Position numbers and translations under genes: made by a program. A DNA stretch of 64,000 nt from Lutibacter sp. (GTDB lineage Bacteria; Bacteroidota; Bacteroidia; Flavobacteriales; Flavobacteriaceae), in assembly GCA_002733665.1 (NCBI GenBank), contig NVWM01000007.1:46887-110886 (forward strand). Direction: 5' to 3'. Every line of letters starts with the position of its first letter. The first letter of the stretch is position 1. The notes under the pieces were generated by a model. That model saw only the letters and a list, made by a program, of their open reading frames with translations, ran no database searches and was not told where the DNA came from. Below are positions 8,240-15,805 of this stretch, one piece after another.

Positions 8240-8793
8240 TTTTTATGCGAAATAATTTCGGAAAGTAATTTTTTTGCTCTCAGCAGATTTACTTTTACAG
8301 AACTCATTGATTCGTTGAGTGTTTCAGCAATATCTTTATAACTTAATTCTTGAAAATAACGCAAGTTGATAATCTCTTGCTGTTTCTTATTCAGTTTTTT
8401 AATGTAAGATAATAATTCTGCTAAATTTTGTTCGTTAATTATTTGATCTTCAGGAGAAGGAGCGTCATCAGTTATAAGATGTGCTTCCGAATTTTTCTTA
8501 TTTATCGATACCATTTCTTTCTTTTTCCCTCTTACAGAATCAATAAAAATGTTTTTTGAAATTGATACTAACCACGTTTTGAAGTTGTAATTATCATTGT
8601 ACAAATCGATTTTGTCAAATGCTTTTGCAAACGTTTTTATAGTGATGTCTTCTGCTTCATTTTCATTCCCAGTTTTTGCAAATTGAAATCGATAAATATC
8701 ACTCCAATAAGTGTTAAGTAATTTTTTAAACGCACTTTCTTTGCCTAAACGCGCTTCGTCAACAATAGTTTGAATATCTTCTTTATTAGTCAT
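8236..8793 (-). CDS. RNA polymerase ECF sigma factor
   Basis: Sigma-70 family extracytoplasmic-function factor of 185 residues. The region 2 helix ENEAEDITIKTFAKAFDKID recognises the -10 element, and NFKTWLVSISKNIFIDSVRGKKK follows it. The region 4 helix-turn-helix is ELSYKDIAETLNESMSSVKVNLLRAKKLL near the C-terminus. It sits between a glycosyltransferase gene (9 bases upstream) and the Nramp-like transporter (4-base overlap). No anti-sigma gene is next to it, which is unusual for ECF factors. Control by the transporter itself is possible but unsupported. Confidence 0.88.
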   Translation of the reverse strand: MTNKEDIQTIVDEARLGKESAFKKLLNTYWSDIYRFQFAKTGNENEAEDITIKTFAKAFDKIDLYNDNYNFKTWLVSISKNIFIDSVRGKKKEMVSINKKNSEAHLITDDAPSPEDQIINEQNLAELLSYIKKLNKKQQEIINLRYFQELSYKDIAETLNESMSSVKVNLLRAKKLLSEIISHKK

Positions 8794-8802
8794 AAAATGA
8801 GG

Positions 8803-9912
8803 TTACCAATGTGTAGGTTTAGACACAGTATTTTTGATAAAGATACTCATTTGTATTAAAATTAAAAACATTTCTAATATTGGAGCCCAAATAATCAAAT
8901 CTTTTTCGTTCAGTTTCTTTGCTGATGTTCCAATAACTAAATACTGAATTAGTATTCTGAATAAGATAATTCCTAAAACTATTTTCCACTGAAATGTTGT
9001 TATGAGTAGGATAGAAGCAAGGATCCAAAATAAGATTTGAGAAATATAAAATAATGCTAATAAGAACTTATGAATAGGCTTGTAATGTGATGCCGTTGAA
9101 ACATGTCTTCTCTTTTGATGTATCCATTCTTTGTAAGATTTTTTAGGTTCAGATAGCGTAAAGCTATCTGTAACATAAGATAGGCTAATGTTTTGACTTG
9201 TAGCGTTTTTGTTCACAAACAAATCGTCATCTCCAGATCTTATATGCATATGATTTGAGAAACCATTAGAACTGAAAAATAGCGATTCGGTATATGCGAG
9301 ATTTCGTCCAACTCCCATATAAGGCAAACCAATTTTGGCGTACGAAAAGTATTGAATTGCTGTAAAAAGTGTTTCAAAACGGATCAATTTATTCAACCAA
9401 GAATTGGATGTTTTTTGATACGCACCATAACCCAAAACAATAGATTTTTCTTTTGTAAAATGGCTTGCCATTTCGGTAATCCAATGTTCAGAAACAGGTT
9501 TGCAATCTGCATCAGAAAAAAGTAGATGTTCATGTGTTGAGGCTTTAATTCCGAGAGTAAGCGCATATTTTTTACTTCTCCAAAATTGCTCGTTTGCGAC
9601 AACATCAACAACCTTTATTTTTGTTGGATGTGCAGTTTGAAACGACTCCATAATCTCAAGAGTATCGTCAGAAGAAGCATCATTGATGAGTACAAGTTCG
9701 TAATTGCTATATTTTTGATTGACAAACGATGGTAAAAACTGCTGTAAATTTTCTGATTCGTTGTGCGCACAGATAATTACAGAAATTGGAATAGTTGGAA
9801 TTTCTGATGTTGCTTTTGGAGTTTTAGTAAAAGAAAAACGACCAAATATACCAATGTAGAAGAGTAGTTGTATAAAAGTGATTATTAGAAAAGCATAGAG
9901 AACAACTAACAT
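8803..9912 (-). CDS. Family 2 glycosyltransferase, membrane-bound
   Basis: A 369-residue GT2 enzyme. An N-terminal transmembrane helix (residues 4-25) is followed by a GT-A domain with PISVIICAHNESENL, then VLINDASSDDT and LLFSDADCKPVSEHW, where DAD is the metal-binding DXD motif. The substrate helix ends in QKRRHVSTASHY, which resembles the QxxRW motif of processive enzymes. Two or three C-terminal helices lie at about 285-365. It probably adds a sugar to a lipid or envelope glycan from the cytoplasmic face. The gene lies 2 bases after a 61-residue membrane protein and 9 bases before the ECF sigma factor, so all four genes may form one transcript. Confidence 0.87.
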   Translation of the reverse strand: MLVVLYAFLIITFIQLLFYIGIFGRFSFTKTPKATSEIPTIPISVIICAHNESENLQQFLPSFVNQKYSNYELVLINDASSDDTLEIMESFQTAHPTKIKVVDVVANEQFWRSKKYALTLGIKASTHEHLLFSDADCKPVSEHWITEMASHFTKEKSIVLGYGAYQKTSNSWLNKLIRFETLFTAIQYFSYAKIGLPYMGVGRNLAYTESLFFSSNGFSNHMHIRSGDDDLFVNKNATSQNISLSYVTDSFTLSEPKKSYKEWIHQKRRHVSTASHYKPIHKFLLALFYISQILFWILASILLITTFQWKIVLGIILFRILIQYLVIGTSAKKLNEKDLIIWAPILEMFLILIQMSIFIKNTVSKPTHW

Positions 9913-9914
9913 TT

Positions 9915-10100
9915 CTAGTTGTTTTCGCAGTTTTCAGGAAGTTTACCACAAAAACCACAAGCTTCGCCATCTTTATTCAACATAGGGTTTTGACTAGCGC
10001 AAGTTCCAGCAAATTCACCATCTTTTTTTGCCCATATTTTGATTGCAATTCCTGCAACTGCAAGTAGTAATAAACCGATTGTAATAAATAGTAGTTTCAT
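9915..10100 (-). CDS. Small cysteine-containing membrane protein
   Basis: A 61-residue protein with one N-terminal hydrophobic helix (residues 2-22) and a short exported tail. The tail contains four cysteines, GTCASQNP, EACGFCGK and ENCENN. The cysteine spacing suggests a disulfide pair or metal site. I recognise the type as a small conserved flavobacterial membrane or secreted protein of unknown role. It is the first gene of the run ending in the ECF sigma and Nramp-like genes, and its start is 27 bases from a good TAAATTTG element. Confidence 0.75.
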   Translation of the reverse strand: MKLLFITIGLLLLAVAGIAIKIWAKKDGEFAGTCASQNPMLNKDGEACGFCGKLPENCENN

Positions 10101-10126
10101 AATAAATAGTGTGATTTATGATGGTA

Positions 10127-10134
10127 CAAATTTA
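10127..10134 (-). promoter_or_regulatory. Promoter -7 element TAAATTTG
   Basis: The minus-strand TAAATTTG, 27 bases upstream of the ATG at 10100, is the likely start of the small membrane protein-glycosyltransferase-sigma-transporter transcript. Confidence 0.55.
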
Positions 10135-10251
10135 CGAAAAATCCTCAATATTATTGACTTTGTAATTGAAAAATCTTACATTGCTTATTGTAAAGTAAAG
10201 GTTGTTAAAGCGGAACTTTATATTAATAATACTTACATTTATCCAGAATGA

Positions 10252-10794
10252 ATGAACATCATTGAAGAACTTATAGAAAAATATAACGGAAAGTATTCAG
10301 AGGACCTGACAAAAAGTTTAAACAGTCCAATAGGAAAATACGTTTATCAACCCAAAAAAGGGGTTATTCATGTTGATGGAACTAAAATTAGTATTAATCT
10401 CAATGATGTTGGTGGAGCAATGCCAGTTACAGAGCCGTTTAAAATTATTTTACATTTAGATAAAATGTATGAATATAAACTAATCATTTTCCCAAAAGGT
10501 TTAGGGAATAAATTATTGGACTTAATTCTGCCTAAAAGGAGTGAATTTATACCAAAGGCTATGAGAAAACAATTCTTATTTGAAGGAAATAAAGATTTGC
10601 TAAAACAACTCACTTCAGACAAAATATTCGCTGAAAATATAATTAATGAAAGAATTTATATTGGTACTGGGAAAAAACCTACAAACCGAATCGTATTAAC
10701 ACCAGAATATGGAATTAATGATATTGAACAATTTGAAAAGTTTGTTTCTATTCTTAAGCGGATTGAATATCAAATAAAAACTTTACAAAATTAA
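10252..10794 (+). CDS. Hypothetical protein, 180 residues
   Basis: I do not recognise this protein. It has no signal peptide or membrane helix and is rich in lysine, isoleucine and asparagine. It contains YQPKKGVIHVDGTKISINLNDVGG and a basic central part (IIFPKGLGNKLLDLILPKRSEF). The C-terminal third ends with a helix containing FEKFVSILKRIEYQIKTL. Some resemblance to single-copy proteins of unknown function in flavobacteria is possible. It is a lone plus-strand gene between minus-strand genes, ending 7 bases from the stop of the next gene. Codon use resembles its neighbours. An ATGAATGAAC sequence gives two nearby start options; only the 10252 ATG is in frame. Confidence 0.65.
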   Translation: MNIIEELIEKYNGKYSEDLTKSLNSPIGKYVYQPKKGVIHVDGTKISINLNDVGGAMPVTEPFKIILHLDKMYEYKLIIFPKGLGNKLLDLILPKRSEFIPKAMRKQFLFEGNKDLLKQLTSDKIFAENIINERIYIGTGKKPTNRIVLTPEYGINDIEQFEKFVSILKRIEYQIKTLQN

Positions 10795-10800
10795 AGAGAA

Positions 10801-11349
10801 TCATTTAAAACTCTCAGATTTTTTGAGTTCATCAAAAACAAGTTGTCTCCAAATTTTGTTTTGCTCTTTATTTCTCCCATGATTTGTATCAGCGTCTAGT
10901 TTGTTTTGAAATGTTGAGCATTCATCCCATAGAACTTTATAATCTCCCCAAAAGCGTTCGTATGTTTTTCTTTTTGCTAATATATTTTTATAAAATTGTC
11001 TTCTGATTTTTCGTGCATACAATTCTGCAATGTCAAAATGTAACTGTTCGTGTGACAAGACAACGGTATCGAATTTAGCCAAAGACCAAGATTGTTTTTT
11101 ATCAAACTCTGCTTGTACAGTCATGTTCTCAACTCCTTGGATATTATCATTTTCGTCAACTGTAACTTGTTCGGGAAGAATTTTAATACTATAACTGGTT
11201 TTCGCTTTACCAAAGTTTATTGAATCAGTTTTCCCTTCAAAGTCATTCCAAGTTAGTTTCCTAGATTCTTCCCAAACAATTGTCGAATTGGCTTGAGAAT
11301 ACACAAAACTCATTAAGAAGACGCTTAAAATAAAGAATAGACTCTTCAT
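10801..11349 (-). CDS. Secreted DUF922-like protein with HExxH motif
   Basis: A 182-residue secreted protein with an N-terminal signal peptide (cleavage after about VYSQA, residue 20). The mature part contains WEESRKLTWNDFEGK near the start and VVLSHEQLHFDIAELYARKIRR in the middle. HEQLH fits the HExxH zinc-binding motif of DUF922-type putative metalloproteases. A following WDECSTFQNKLDADTNHG block is also shared by that group. It probably acts in the periplasm; the protease function is only inferred from the motif. It lies downstream of murB on the same strand, separated by a palindrome. Confidence 0.72.
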   Translation of the reverse strand: MKSLFFILSVFLMSFVYSQANSTIVWEESRKLTWNDFEGKTDSINFGKAKTSYSIKILPEQVTVDENDNIQGVENMTVQAEFDKKQSWSLAKFDTVVLSHEQLHFDIAELYARKIRRQFYKNILAKRKTYERFWGDYKVLWDECSTFQNKLDADTNHGRNKEQNKIWRQLVFDELKKSESFK

Positions 11350-11391
11350 AAATTCATAATTTTTTATAGTCTAAAATTTAAAGCGTTTACT

Positions 11392-11422
11392 AACCTACTA
11401 GGTTTCAAAAACCTAGTAGGTT
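11392..11422. repeat. Perfect palindrome, CCTANNAGG type
   Basis: AACCTACTAGGTTT (11392-11405) and AAACCTAGTAGGTT (11409-11422) form a 14-base-pair stem with a 3-base loop, 28 bases after the murB stop. There is no T-run, so it does not look like a normal terminator. A relative with CTANNAG in the stem is at 45844-45876. Confidence 0.7.
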
Positions 11423-11449
11423 TAGATAGAAATAACTAGTCAAATAGAT

Positions 11450-12520
11450 TTAAATCACATTGACTTCGATGTCTAGAGATATATCAAACGTATTTTTTAC
11501 CGTTTGTTGTATTTTTTGTGCAAGATTATAAATTTCTTTTCCAGTAGCGTTGCCATAATTGACTAAAACTAATGCTTGTTTAGTATGAACTCCTGCATCA
11601 CCAAAACGTTTTCCTTTAAATCCGCATTGCTCAATGAGCCAACCTGCAGGAACTTTGTAATGGTTTGTAGTCTGTGGTTTGTAGTTCTCGCCTCTCGACT
11701 CCGCTCGAGGTGACACGCTCGAAGTGACATCCTTAACTTCGTAAAAAGGCATATTTGGATGCTTTTTTTGAAGAACATCAAATTGCTCTTTGTCAATCAC
11801 AGGATTTTTAAAGAAACTACCGCTATTGCCAATCTCTTTTGGGTTTGGCAGTTTGCTATTGCGAATATCAATAACAACATCAGAAATATCTTTTATTGTT
11901 GGTTTCTGAATCTCTCTTTTTTCTAATTCGCTTTGTATTGCACCATACGAATAATTGAGTTTGTGTTTTTCTTTAGTCAGTTTAAAAATTACAGAAGTGA
12001 TGATGTATTTACCTTTTAATTCGTTTTTAAAAACAGAATTTCGATAACCAAAATTACAGTCACTTTTTGAAAATTCATGTAACTTTCCTGTTGAAACTTC
12101 CATCGCTTCTAATTTGTGAAAAGTATCTTTAATCTCAACACCATACGCACCAATATTCTGCATAGGACTTGTGCCAACATTTCCTGGAATAAGTGATAAA
12201 TTTTCTAATCCACCAAAATCATTTTTGATACACCAAAGTACAAATTCATGCCAATCTTCTCCAGCGTTTGCCTGAACATATACATGTTTCTTGGTTTCTT
12301 TTATGACAGAAACACCATTTAAAGCTACGTGTAAAGTTAATTTACCTATACTGTTGACTAATAGTATATTACTTCCGCCGCTTAAAATAAATAAATCTTG
12401 ATTTTTAGTTAAAACTTCACGTAAATCTTCAATTGAAGTAATACTTACAAATTCACTTGCAATCACGTCAATTCCGAAAGTGTTATAAGGTTTAAGAGAT
12501 ATGTTTTTTTGTATATTCAA
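11450..12520 (-). CDS. murB: UDP-N-acetylenolpyruvoylglucosamine reductase with in-frame repeat insertion
   Basis: FAD enzyme that reduces UDP-GlcNAc-enolpyruvate to UDP-MurNAc in peptidoglycan synthesis. The 356-residue product has the FAD-binding part first (SLKPYNTFGID, FILSGGSNILL, SLIPGNVGTSPMQNIGAYG), then GYRNSVFKNELKGKYII and C-terminal IGNSGSFFKNPVI, VPAGWLIEQCG and RFGDAGVHTKQALVLVNYGNATG. Between FYEVKD and HYKVPAGWL lies an extra stretch of about 20 residues (near 269-291), rich in S, R, T and N. Its DNA is a dispersed palindromic element. Close homologues are about 335-340 residues, which fits an insertion. The start is directly adjacent to the aminotransferase stop, suggesting one operon. 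Confidence 0.93.
   Translation of the reverse strand: MNIQKNISLKPYNTFGIDVIASEFVSITSIEDLREVLTKNQDLFILSGGSNILLVNSIGKLTLHVALNGVSVIKETKKHVYVQANAGEDWHEFVLWCIKNDFGGLENLSLIPGNVGTSPMQNIGAYGVEIKDTFHKLEAMEVSTGKLHEFSKSDCNFGYRNSVFKNELKGKYIITSVIFKLTKEKHKLNYSYGAIQSELEKREIQKPTIKDISDVVIDIRNSKLPNPKEIGNSGSFFKNPVIDKEQFDVLQKKHPNMPFYEVKDVTSSVSPRAESRGENYKPQTTNHYKVPAGWLIEQCGFKGKRFGDAGVHTKQALVLVNYGNATGKEIYNLAQKIQQTVKNTFDISLDIEVNVI
11660..11732. repeat. Dispersed element lying in frame inside murB
   Basis: The DNA has a tandem TGGTTTGTAG / TGGTTTGTAG pair, then CTCGACTCCGCTCGAGG followed by TGACACGCTCGAAGTGACA. The CTCGACTCCGCTC core matches the hairpin arm at 37978-38048 and resembles the insert in mnmA at 41848-41870. 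The insertion keeps the reading frame. The edges are approximate. Confidence 0.65.
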
Positions 12521-13717
12521 TTAACGATTTTGATATTTTTCTAATGCAATTTTCAATATTTCAACAGAACGAATCAAATCTTTTTTATTCAATACATACG
12601 CAATACGAATTTGGTTTTTTCCAAATCCTTGTGTAGAATAAAATCCACTTGCAGGAGCAACCATTATCGTTTCATTATTATCATTGAAATCTTCTAATAT
12701 CCATTGTGCAAAATGATCTGCATCTGCAATTGGTAATTGAACTACGCAATAGAATGCACCTTTTGGTTTTGAAACGATTACACCATCAATTTTTTGCAAT
12801 TCTGTAATTAAAGTATCTCTTCTCGCTTTGTATTCAACAATAACTTCATCAAAATAACTTTGAGGTGTTTCTAACGCTGCTTCGCTTGCTATTTGAGCAT
12901 AAGTTGGTGGGCTTAAACGTGCTTGAGCAAATTTTAAAGCTGTAGAAATTACATTTTTATTTTTTGATACAATACATCCGACACGTGCACCACACATGCT
13001 GTACCTTTTTGAAACAGAATCAATTACAATTGCATAGTCATCCAATCCGAAATCATTTAAAGCAGAGTAATGGCGTTCGTTTTCATCATATATAAATTCA
13101 CGATATACTTCATCAGCAATTAAAAATAAATCGTGTTTTTTAACAATAGCTGCTAATTTTTGAATTTCTTCTTTAGAATATAAATATCCTGTTGGATTTC
13201 CGGGATTACAAATAAGTATTGCTTTCGTCTTATCAGTAATTAATTTTTCAAACTCCGAAATATCTGGCAATGCAAATCCGTTTTCAATAGTTGAGTTTAT
13301 TGGAACTACTTTGACACCATTTGCTGTTGAGAAACCATTATAATTAGCATAAAAAGGTTCAGGAATGATAATTTCATCGCCATAATCTGTAATAGTTCCA
13401 ATAGTAAACAGGAGTGCTTCAGAGCCACCAGTTGTAACTATAATATCATCTTTGGTTACATCAATATCATGTTGTTGATAATAGTTGGCGAGTTTTGTTC
13501 TATATTGATCCGAACCTTCTGATCTACTATACGCAAGTACTTCTACATCATTATTCTTAATGGCATCTAATGCAACTTGAGGTGTTTTTATGTCAGGTTG
13601 ACCAATATTTAAATGAAAAACGTTCATACCTCTTTTTTTTGCATTTTCTGCAAAAGGAACGAGTTTACGAATTGGAGATTCTGGCATTGAAAGTCCTTTG
13701 GTAGATATTTTTGGCAT
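12521..13717 (-). CDS. PLP-dependent aminotransferase, class I (aspartate-type)
   Basis: Fold-type I aminotransferase of 398 residues, cytoplasmic. Visible landmarks are HLNIGQPDIKTP near the N-terminus, VTTGGSEALLFTIG (cofactor phosphate region, about 90-103), ICNPGNPTGYLYS (about 168-180), LIADEVYREF (about 200-209, aspartate for the pyridine nitrogen) and DSVSKRYSMCGARVGC, where K of SVSKRYS is the Schiff-base lysine (about 237). RIAYVLNKKDL contains the carboxylate-binding arginine near the C-terminus. Substrate is not determined by sequence; aspartate or aromatic amino acids are plausible. It is the first gene of a pair with murB, whose ATG follows its stop with no gap. Confidence 0.9.
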   Translation of the reverse strand: MPKISTKGLSMPESPIRKLVPFAENAKKRGMNVFHLNIGQPDIKTPQVALDAIKNNDVEVLAYSRSEGSDQYRTKLANYYQQHDIDVTKDDIIVTTGGSEALLFTIGTITDYGDEIIIPEPFYANYNGFSTANGVKVVPINSTIENGFALPDISEFEKLITDKTKAILICNPGNPTGYLYSKEEIQKLAAIVKKHDLFLIADEVYREFIYDENERHYSALNDFGLDDYAIVIDSVSKRYSMCGARVGCIVSKNKNVISTALKFAQARLSPPTYAQIASEAALETPQSYFDEVIVEYKARRDTLITELQKIDGVIVSKPKGAFYCVVQLPIADADHFAQWILEDFNDNNETIMVAPASGFYSTQGFGKNQIRIAYVLNKKDLIRSVEILKIALEKYQNR

Positions 13718-13742
13718 TTCGTATTATTTTAAAGCAAAATTG

Positions 13743-13750
13743 CAAAATTA
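13743..13750 (-). promoter_or_regulatory. Promoter -7 element TAATTTTG for the aminotransferase-murB pair
   Basis: Minus-strand TAATTTTG, 26 bases upstream of the ATG at 13717, fits TAnnTTTG and precedes the aminotransferase-murB unit. Confidence 0.5.
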
Positions 13751-13857
13751 TTTTCAATGAATAGTGTTTTTTATGGTTAATTTTAAAAGGTTAAATATTT
13801 ATTAAATATTTAACTTAGAGTACTTAATTCAGTATATTGTATTTTTAAATCTCTCAG

Positions 13858-15198
13858 GTGGATAAAAGTTATTATAAAATATTATTTATATCATTTTTCT
13901 TTTTCCTATATGTGGATTCTTTTGCTCAAAAATTCAACTTATTGGGAGGGAAGGATTCATATAAGACAAGTTTTAAGTTGATTAACAATTTGATTGTCAT
14001 ACCTGTAGAAGTAAATGGTACGAAATTGACTTTTATTTTGGATTCTGGAGTGAAATCTGCAGTGATTTTTAATTTATCATCTTCCGATTCATTAGAGATA
14101 AATCATGTTGAAAAAATATTTATAAGAGGTTTAGGAGATGGAGAACCAATAGAGGCATTGCATTCTAAAGGAAATCGTTTTAAGATGGGTAATTTATTCT
14201 CCACAAATAACGACTTGTATATTGTACATAAAGAAAAATTAGATTTCTCAGCTAAACTCGGTATTACTGTTCATGGACTTATTGGTTATGATCTTTTAAA
14301 AGATTTTGTTGTTACTGTTGATTATAGTCATAAAAAAATAACTTTTACAAAACCTGAAAAATATAAGTACAAAAAATGTAGAAATTGCGAGACATTTGAT
14401 TTAGAATTTTATAAAAATAAGCCTTATATTAATGCTGAAGTAACTGTAATTGAGCCATATAATAAAACAATACCTGTGAAATTGTTAATTGATTCTGGAG
14501 GTACAGATTCTGTTTGGTTATTTGAAGATGATAATATCCAAATCCCTCAAAAGTCTTTTAGAGATTTTATGGGAGAAGGAATAAGTGGAAGTATTTATGG
14601 AATGCGAAGTAAATTAAAATCATTTGCTTTAAAAAAATTTGTTTTTAAAGAACCTAATGTTGCTTATTTAGATTCTGCGTCATCCTTGCATGCTCGAAAA
14701 TTTAAAGGGAGAAATGGTAGTATTGGAGGAAACATATTAAAGCGATTCAAAATTATTTTTGATTATCCAAATTCAAAAATTACCTTGAAAAAGAATGATA
14801 ATTTTAATGATAGTTTTGGATATAACTTAAGTGGTATTGAATTAATGCACGCAGGACAAGAGTTGGTAAAACAACAAAACAGCACAGCCTTTACAATCTC
14901 TAAGGGAAGCTCTTCGATTGGGTCTGAAAATTCAGTGGTTTTTGATTATAATTATAAATATGAATTTAAGCCTTTATATAGTATTTTTCAAGTCAGAAAA
15001 GACTCTCCATCAGAAATTTCAGGAGTAGAAGTAGGAGATACGTTGATAAAAATTAATGGTATATATGTATATAATTATACTTTACAACAGCTTATTGAAA
15101 AGTTTCATGGAAAAAATAATAGAACTGTAAAATTGGTTGTTAATCGTAATGGACAACAGTTAAAATTTGAATTTAAATTAAAAGATATTTTGCAATAA
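13858..15198 (+). CDS. Secreted retropepsin-like aspartyl protease with PDZ domain
   Basis: A 446-residue exported protein starting at GTG, since no upstream ATG is available. The signal peptide runs over residues 1-23 (cut after VDSFAQ). Two aspartyl-protease half-domains follow: FILDSGVKSAV at about residue 60 and LLIDSGGTDSV at about 213, each with the DSG catalytic triad. A PDZ-like domain occupies about 370-446 (IFQVRKDSPSEISGVEVGDTLIKINGI). The design matches bacterial retropepsin-like aspartyl proteases with PDZ domains. It is a single gene facing the DUF1573 gene, with a shared hairpin between the stops. Substrate is unknown. Confidence 0.86.
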   Translation: MDKSYYKILFISFFFFLYVDSFAQKFNLLGGKDSYKTSFKLINNLIVIPVEVNGTKLTFILDSGVKSAVIFNLSSSDSLEINHVEKIFIRGLGDGEPIEALHSKGNRFKMGNLFSTNNDLYIVHKEKLDFSAKLGITVHGLIGYDLLKDFVVTVDYSHKKITFTKPEKYKYKKCRNCETFDLEFYKNKPYINAEVTVIEPYNKTIPVKLLIDSGGTDSVWLFEDDNIQIPQKSFRDFMGEGISGSIYGMRSKLKSFALKKFVFKEPNVAYLDSASSLHARKFKGRNGSIGGNILKRFKIIFDYPNSKITLKKNDNFNDSFGYNLSGIELMHAGQELVKQQNSTAFTISKGSSSIGSENSVVFDYNYKYEFKPLYSIFQVRKDSPSEISGVEVGDTLIKINGIYVYNYTLQQLIEKFHGKNNRTVKLVVNRNGQQLKFEFKLKDILQ

Positions 15199-15230
15199 AA
15201 AAAGCATCCCAATTTTGGAATGCTTTAATA
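15199..15230 (-). terminator. Terminator hairpin between convergent genes
   Basis: AAAGCATCCCA / TTGGAATGCTTT pair with one mismatch (15205-15228). On the minus strand the stem is followed by a T-run, so it ends the DUF1573 transcript. On the plus strand no T-run follows the protease gene. The layout resembles the hairpin at 5881-5907. Confidence 0.7.
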
Positions 15231-15249
15231 AACTAAGTTTATATTTTAT

Positions 15250-15690
15250 CTATTGATTAGAAATCACAGATTTTGGTTTCTCTATAACACTTGAAGTCTC
15301 AGGTTTTAATACAATACCTTTTACACGTATCGTCTTTCTTGGCTCTGTAGCATTTGAAGTAATAGTTACTGTTTTTGAAAATCCACCAATTCTATTTGTA
15401 GCATATTTAACTTTGATTTCACCAGTTTCTCCAGGCATAATAGGTCCTTCTGGTTTTGTTGGGACTGTACATCCACAACTTCCTTTTACTTTATCGATGA
15501 TTAATGGAGCATTTCCAATATTTTTAAAAGTAAATACTCTTTCACCATCAGAATCTTTTTCGATTTTTCCGTAGTCTATTGTTTCAGTCACAAATTCAAA
15601 TACTGGACCGTCTGTTGTTGTTGCTTTTTCTTGCGCATTCATCGAAATTGAGAATACACTTATAAATAATATTATTGCTAATTTTTTCAT
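15250..15690 (-). CDS. Secreted DUF1573 protein
   Basis: A 146-residue exported protein with signal peptide [20 protein letters not shown] (residues 1-20). The mature region is a DUF1573 immunoglobulin-like (ASH/MSP-type) domain, with [35 protein letters not shown] and [18 protein letters not shown]. The GSCGCT motif is characteristic. I use the ATG at 15690; an in-frame ATG at 15756 would add a poorly signal-like tail and would overlap the valS promoter region. The role of the family is unknown; it is very common in Bacteroidota envelopes. It is divergent from valS. Confidence 0.87.
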   Translation of the reverse strand: MKKLAIILFISVFSISMNAQEKATTTDGPVFEFVTETIDYGKIEKDSDGERVFTFKNIGNAPLIIDKVKGSCGCTVPTKPEGPIMPGETGEIKVKYATNRIGGFSKTVTITSNATEPRKTIRVKGIVLKPETSSVIEKPKSVISNQ

Positions 15691-15768
15691 TGTTTTTATT
15701 GTTTTAAAAGGTAAAATTACTACTTTTTTTTTGTTTTCAAAATGTTTTACAATCAAACCTTATAATTG

Positions 15769-15776
15769 TACATTTG
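15769..15776 (+). promoter_or_regulatory. Promoter -7 element TACATTTG for valS
   Basis: TACATTTG fits TAnnTTTG, 29 bases before the ATG at 15806. This supports the shorter valS start. Confidence 0.6.
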
Positions 15777-15805
15777 CAAACCATATTACAAATAGCATAC
15801 CAAAG

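Noticed and set aside
10039..10251. Plus-strand frame of 70 codons ahead of the 180-residue hypothetical gene
   Set aside because: It is antisense to the small Cys-containing membrane protein, which has a clear signal helix and promoter.
15691..15805. Longer starts for DUF1573 (15756) and valS (15731)
   Set aside because: The two extended frames overlap each other and the valS promoter element; the shorter starts give a normal signal peptide and a normal valS N-terminus.
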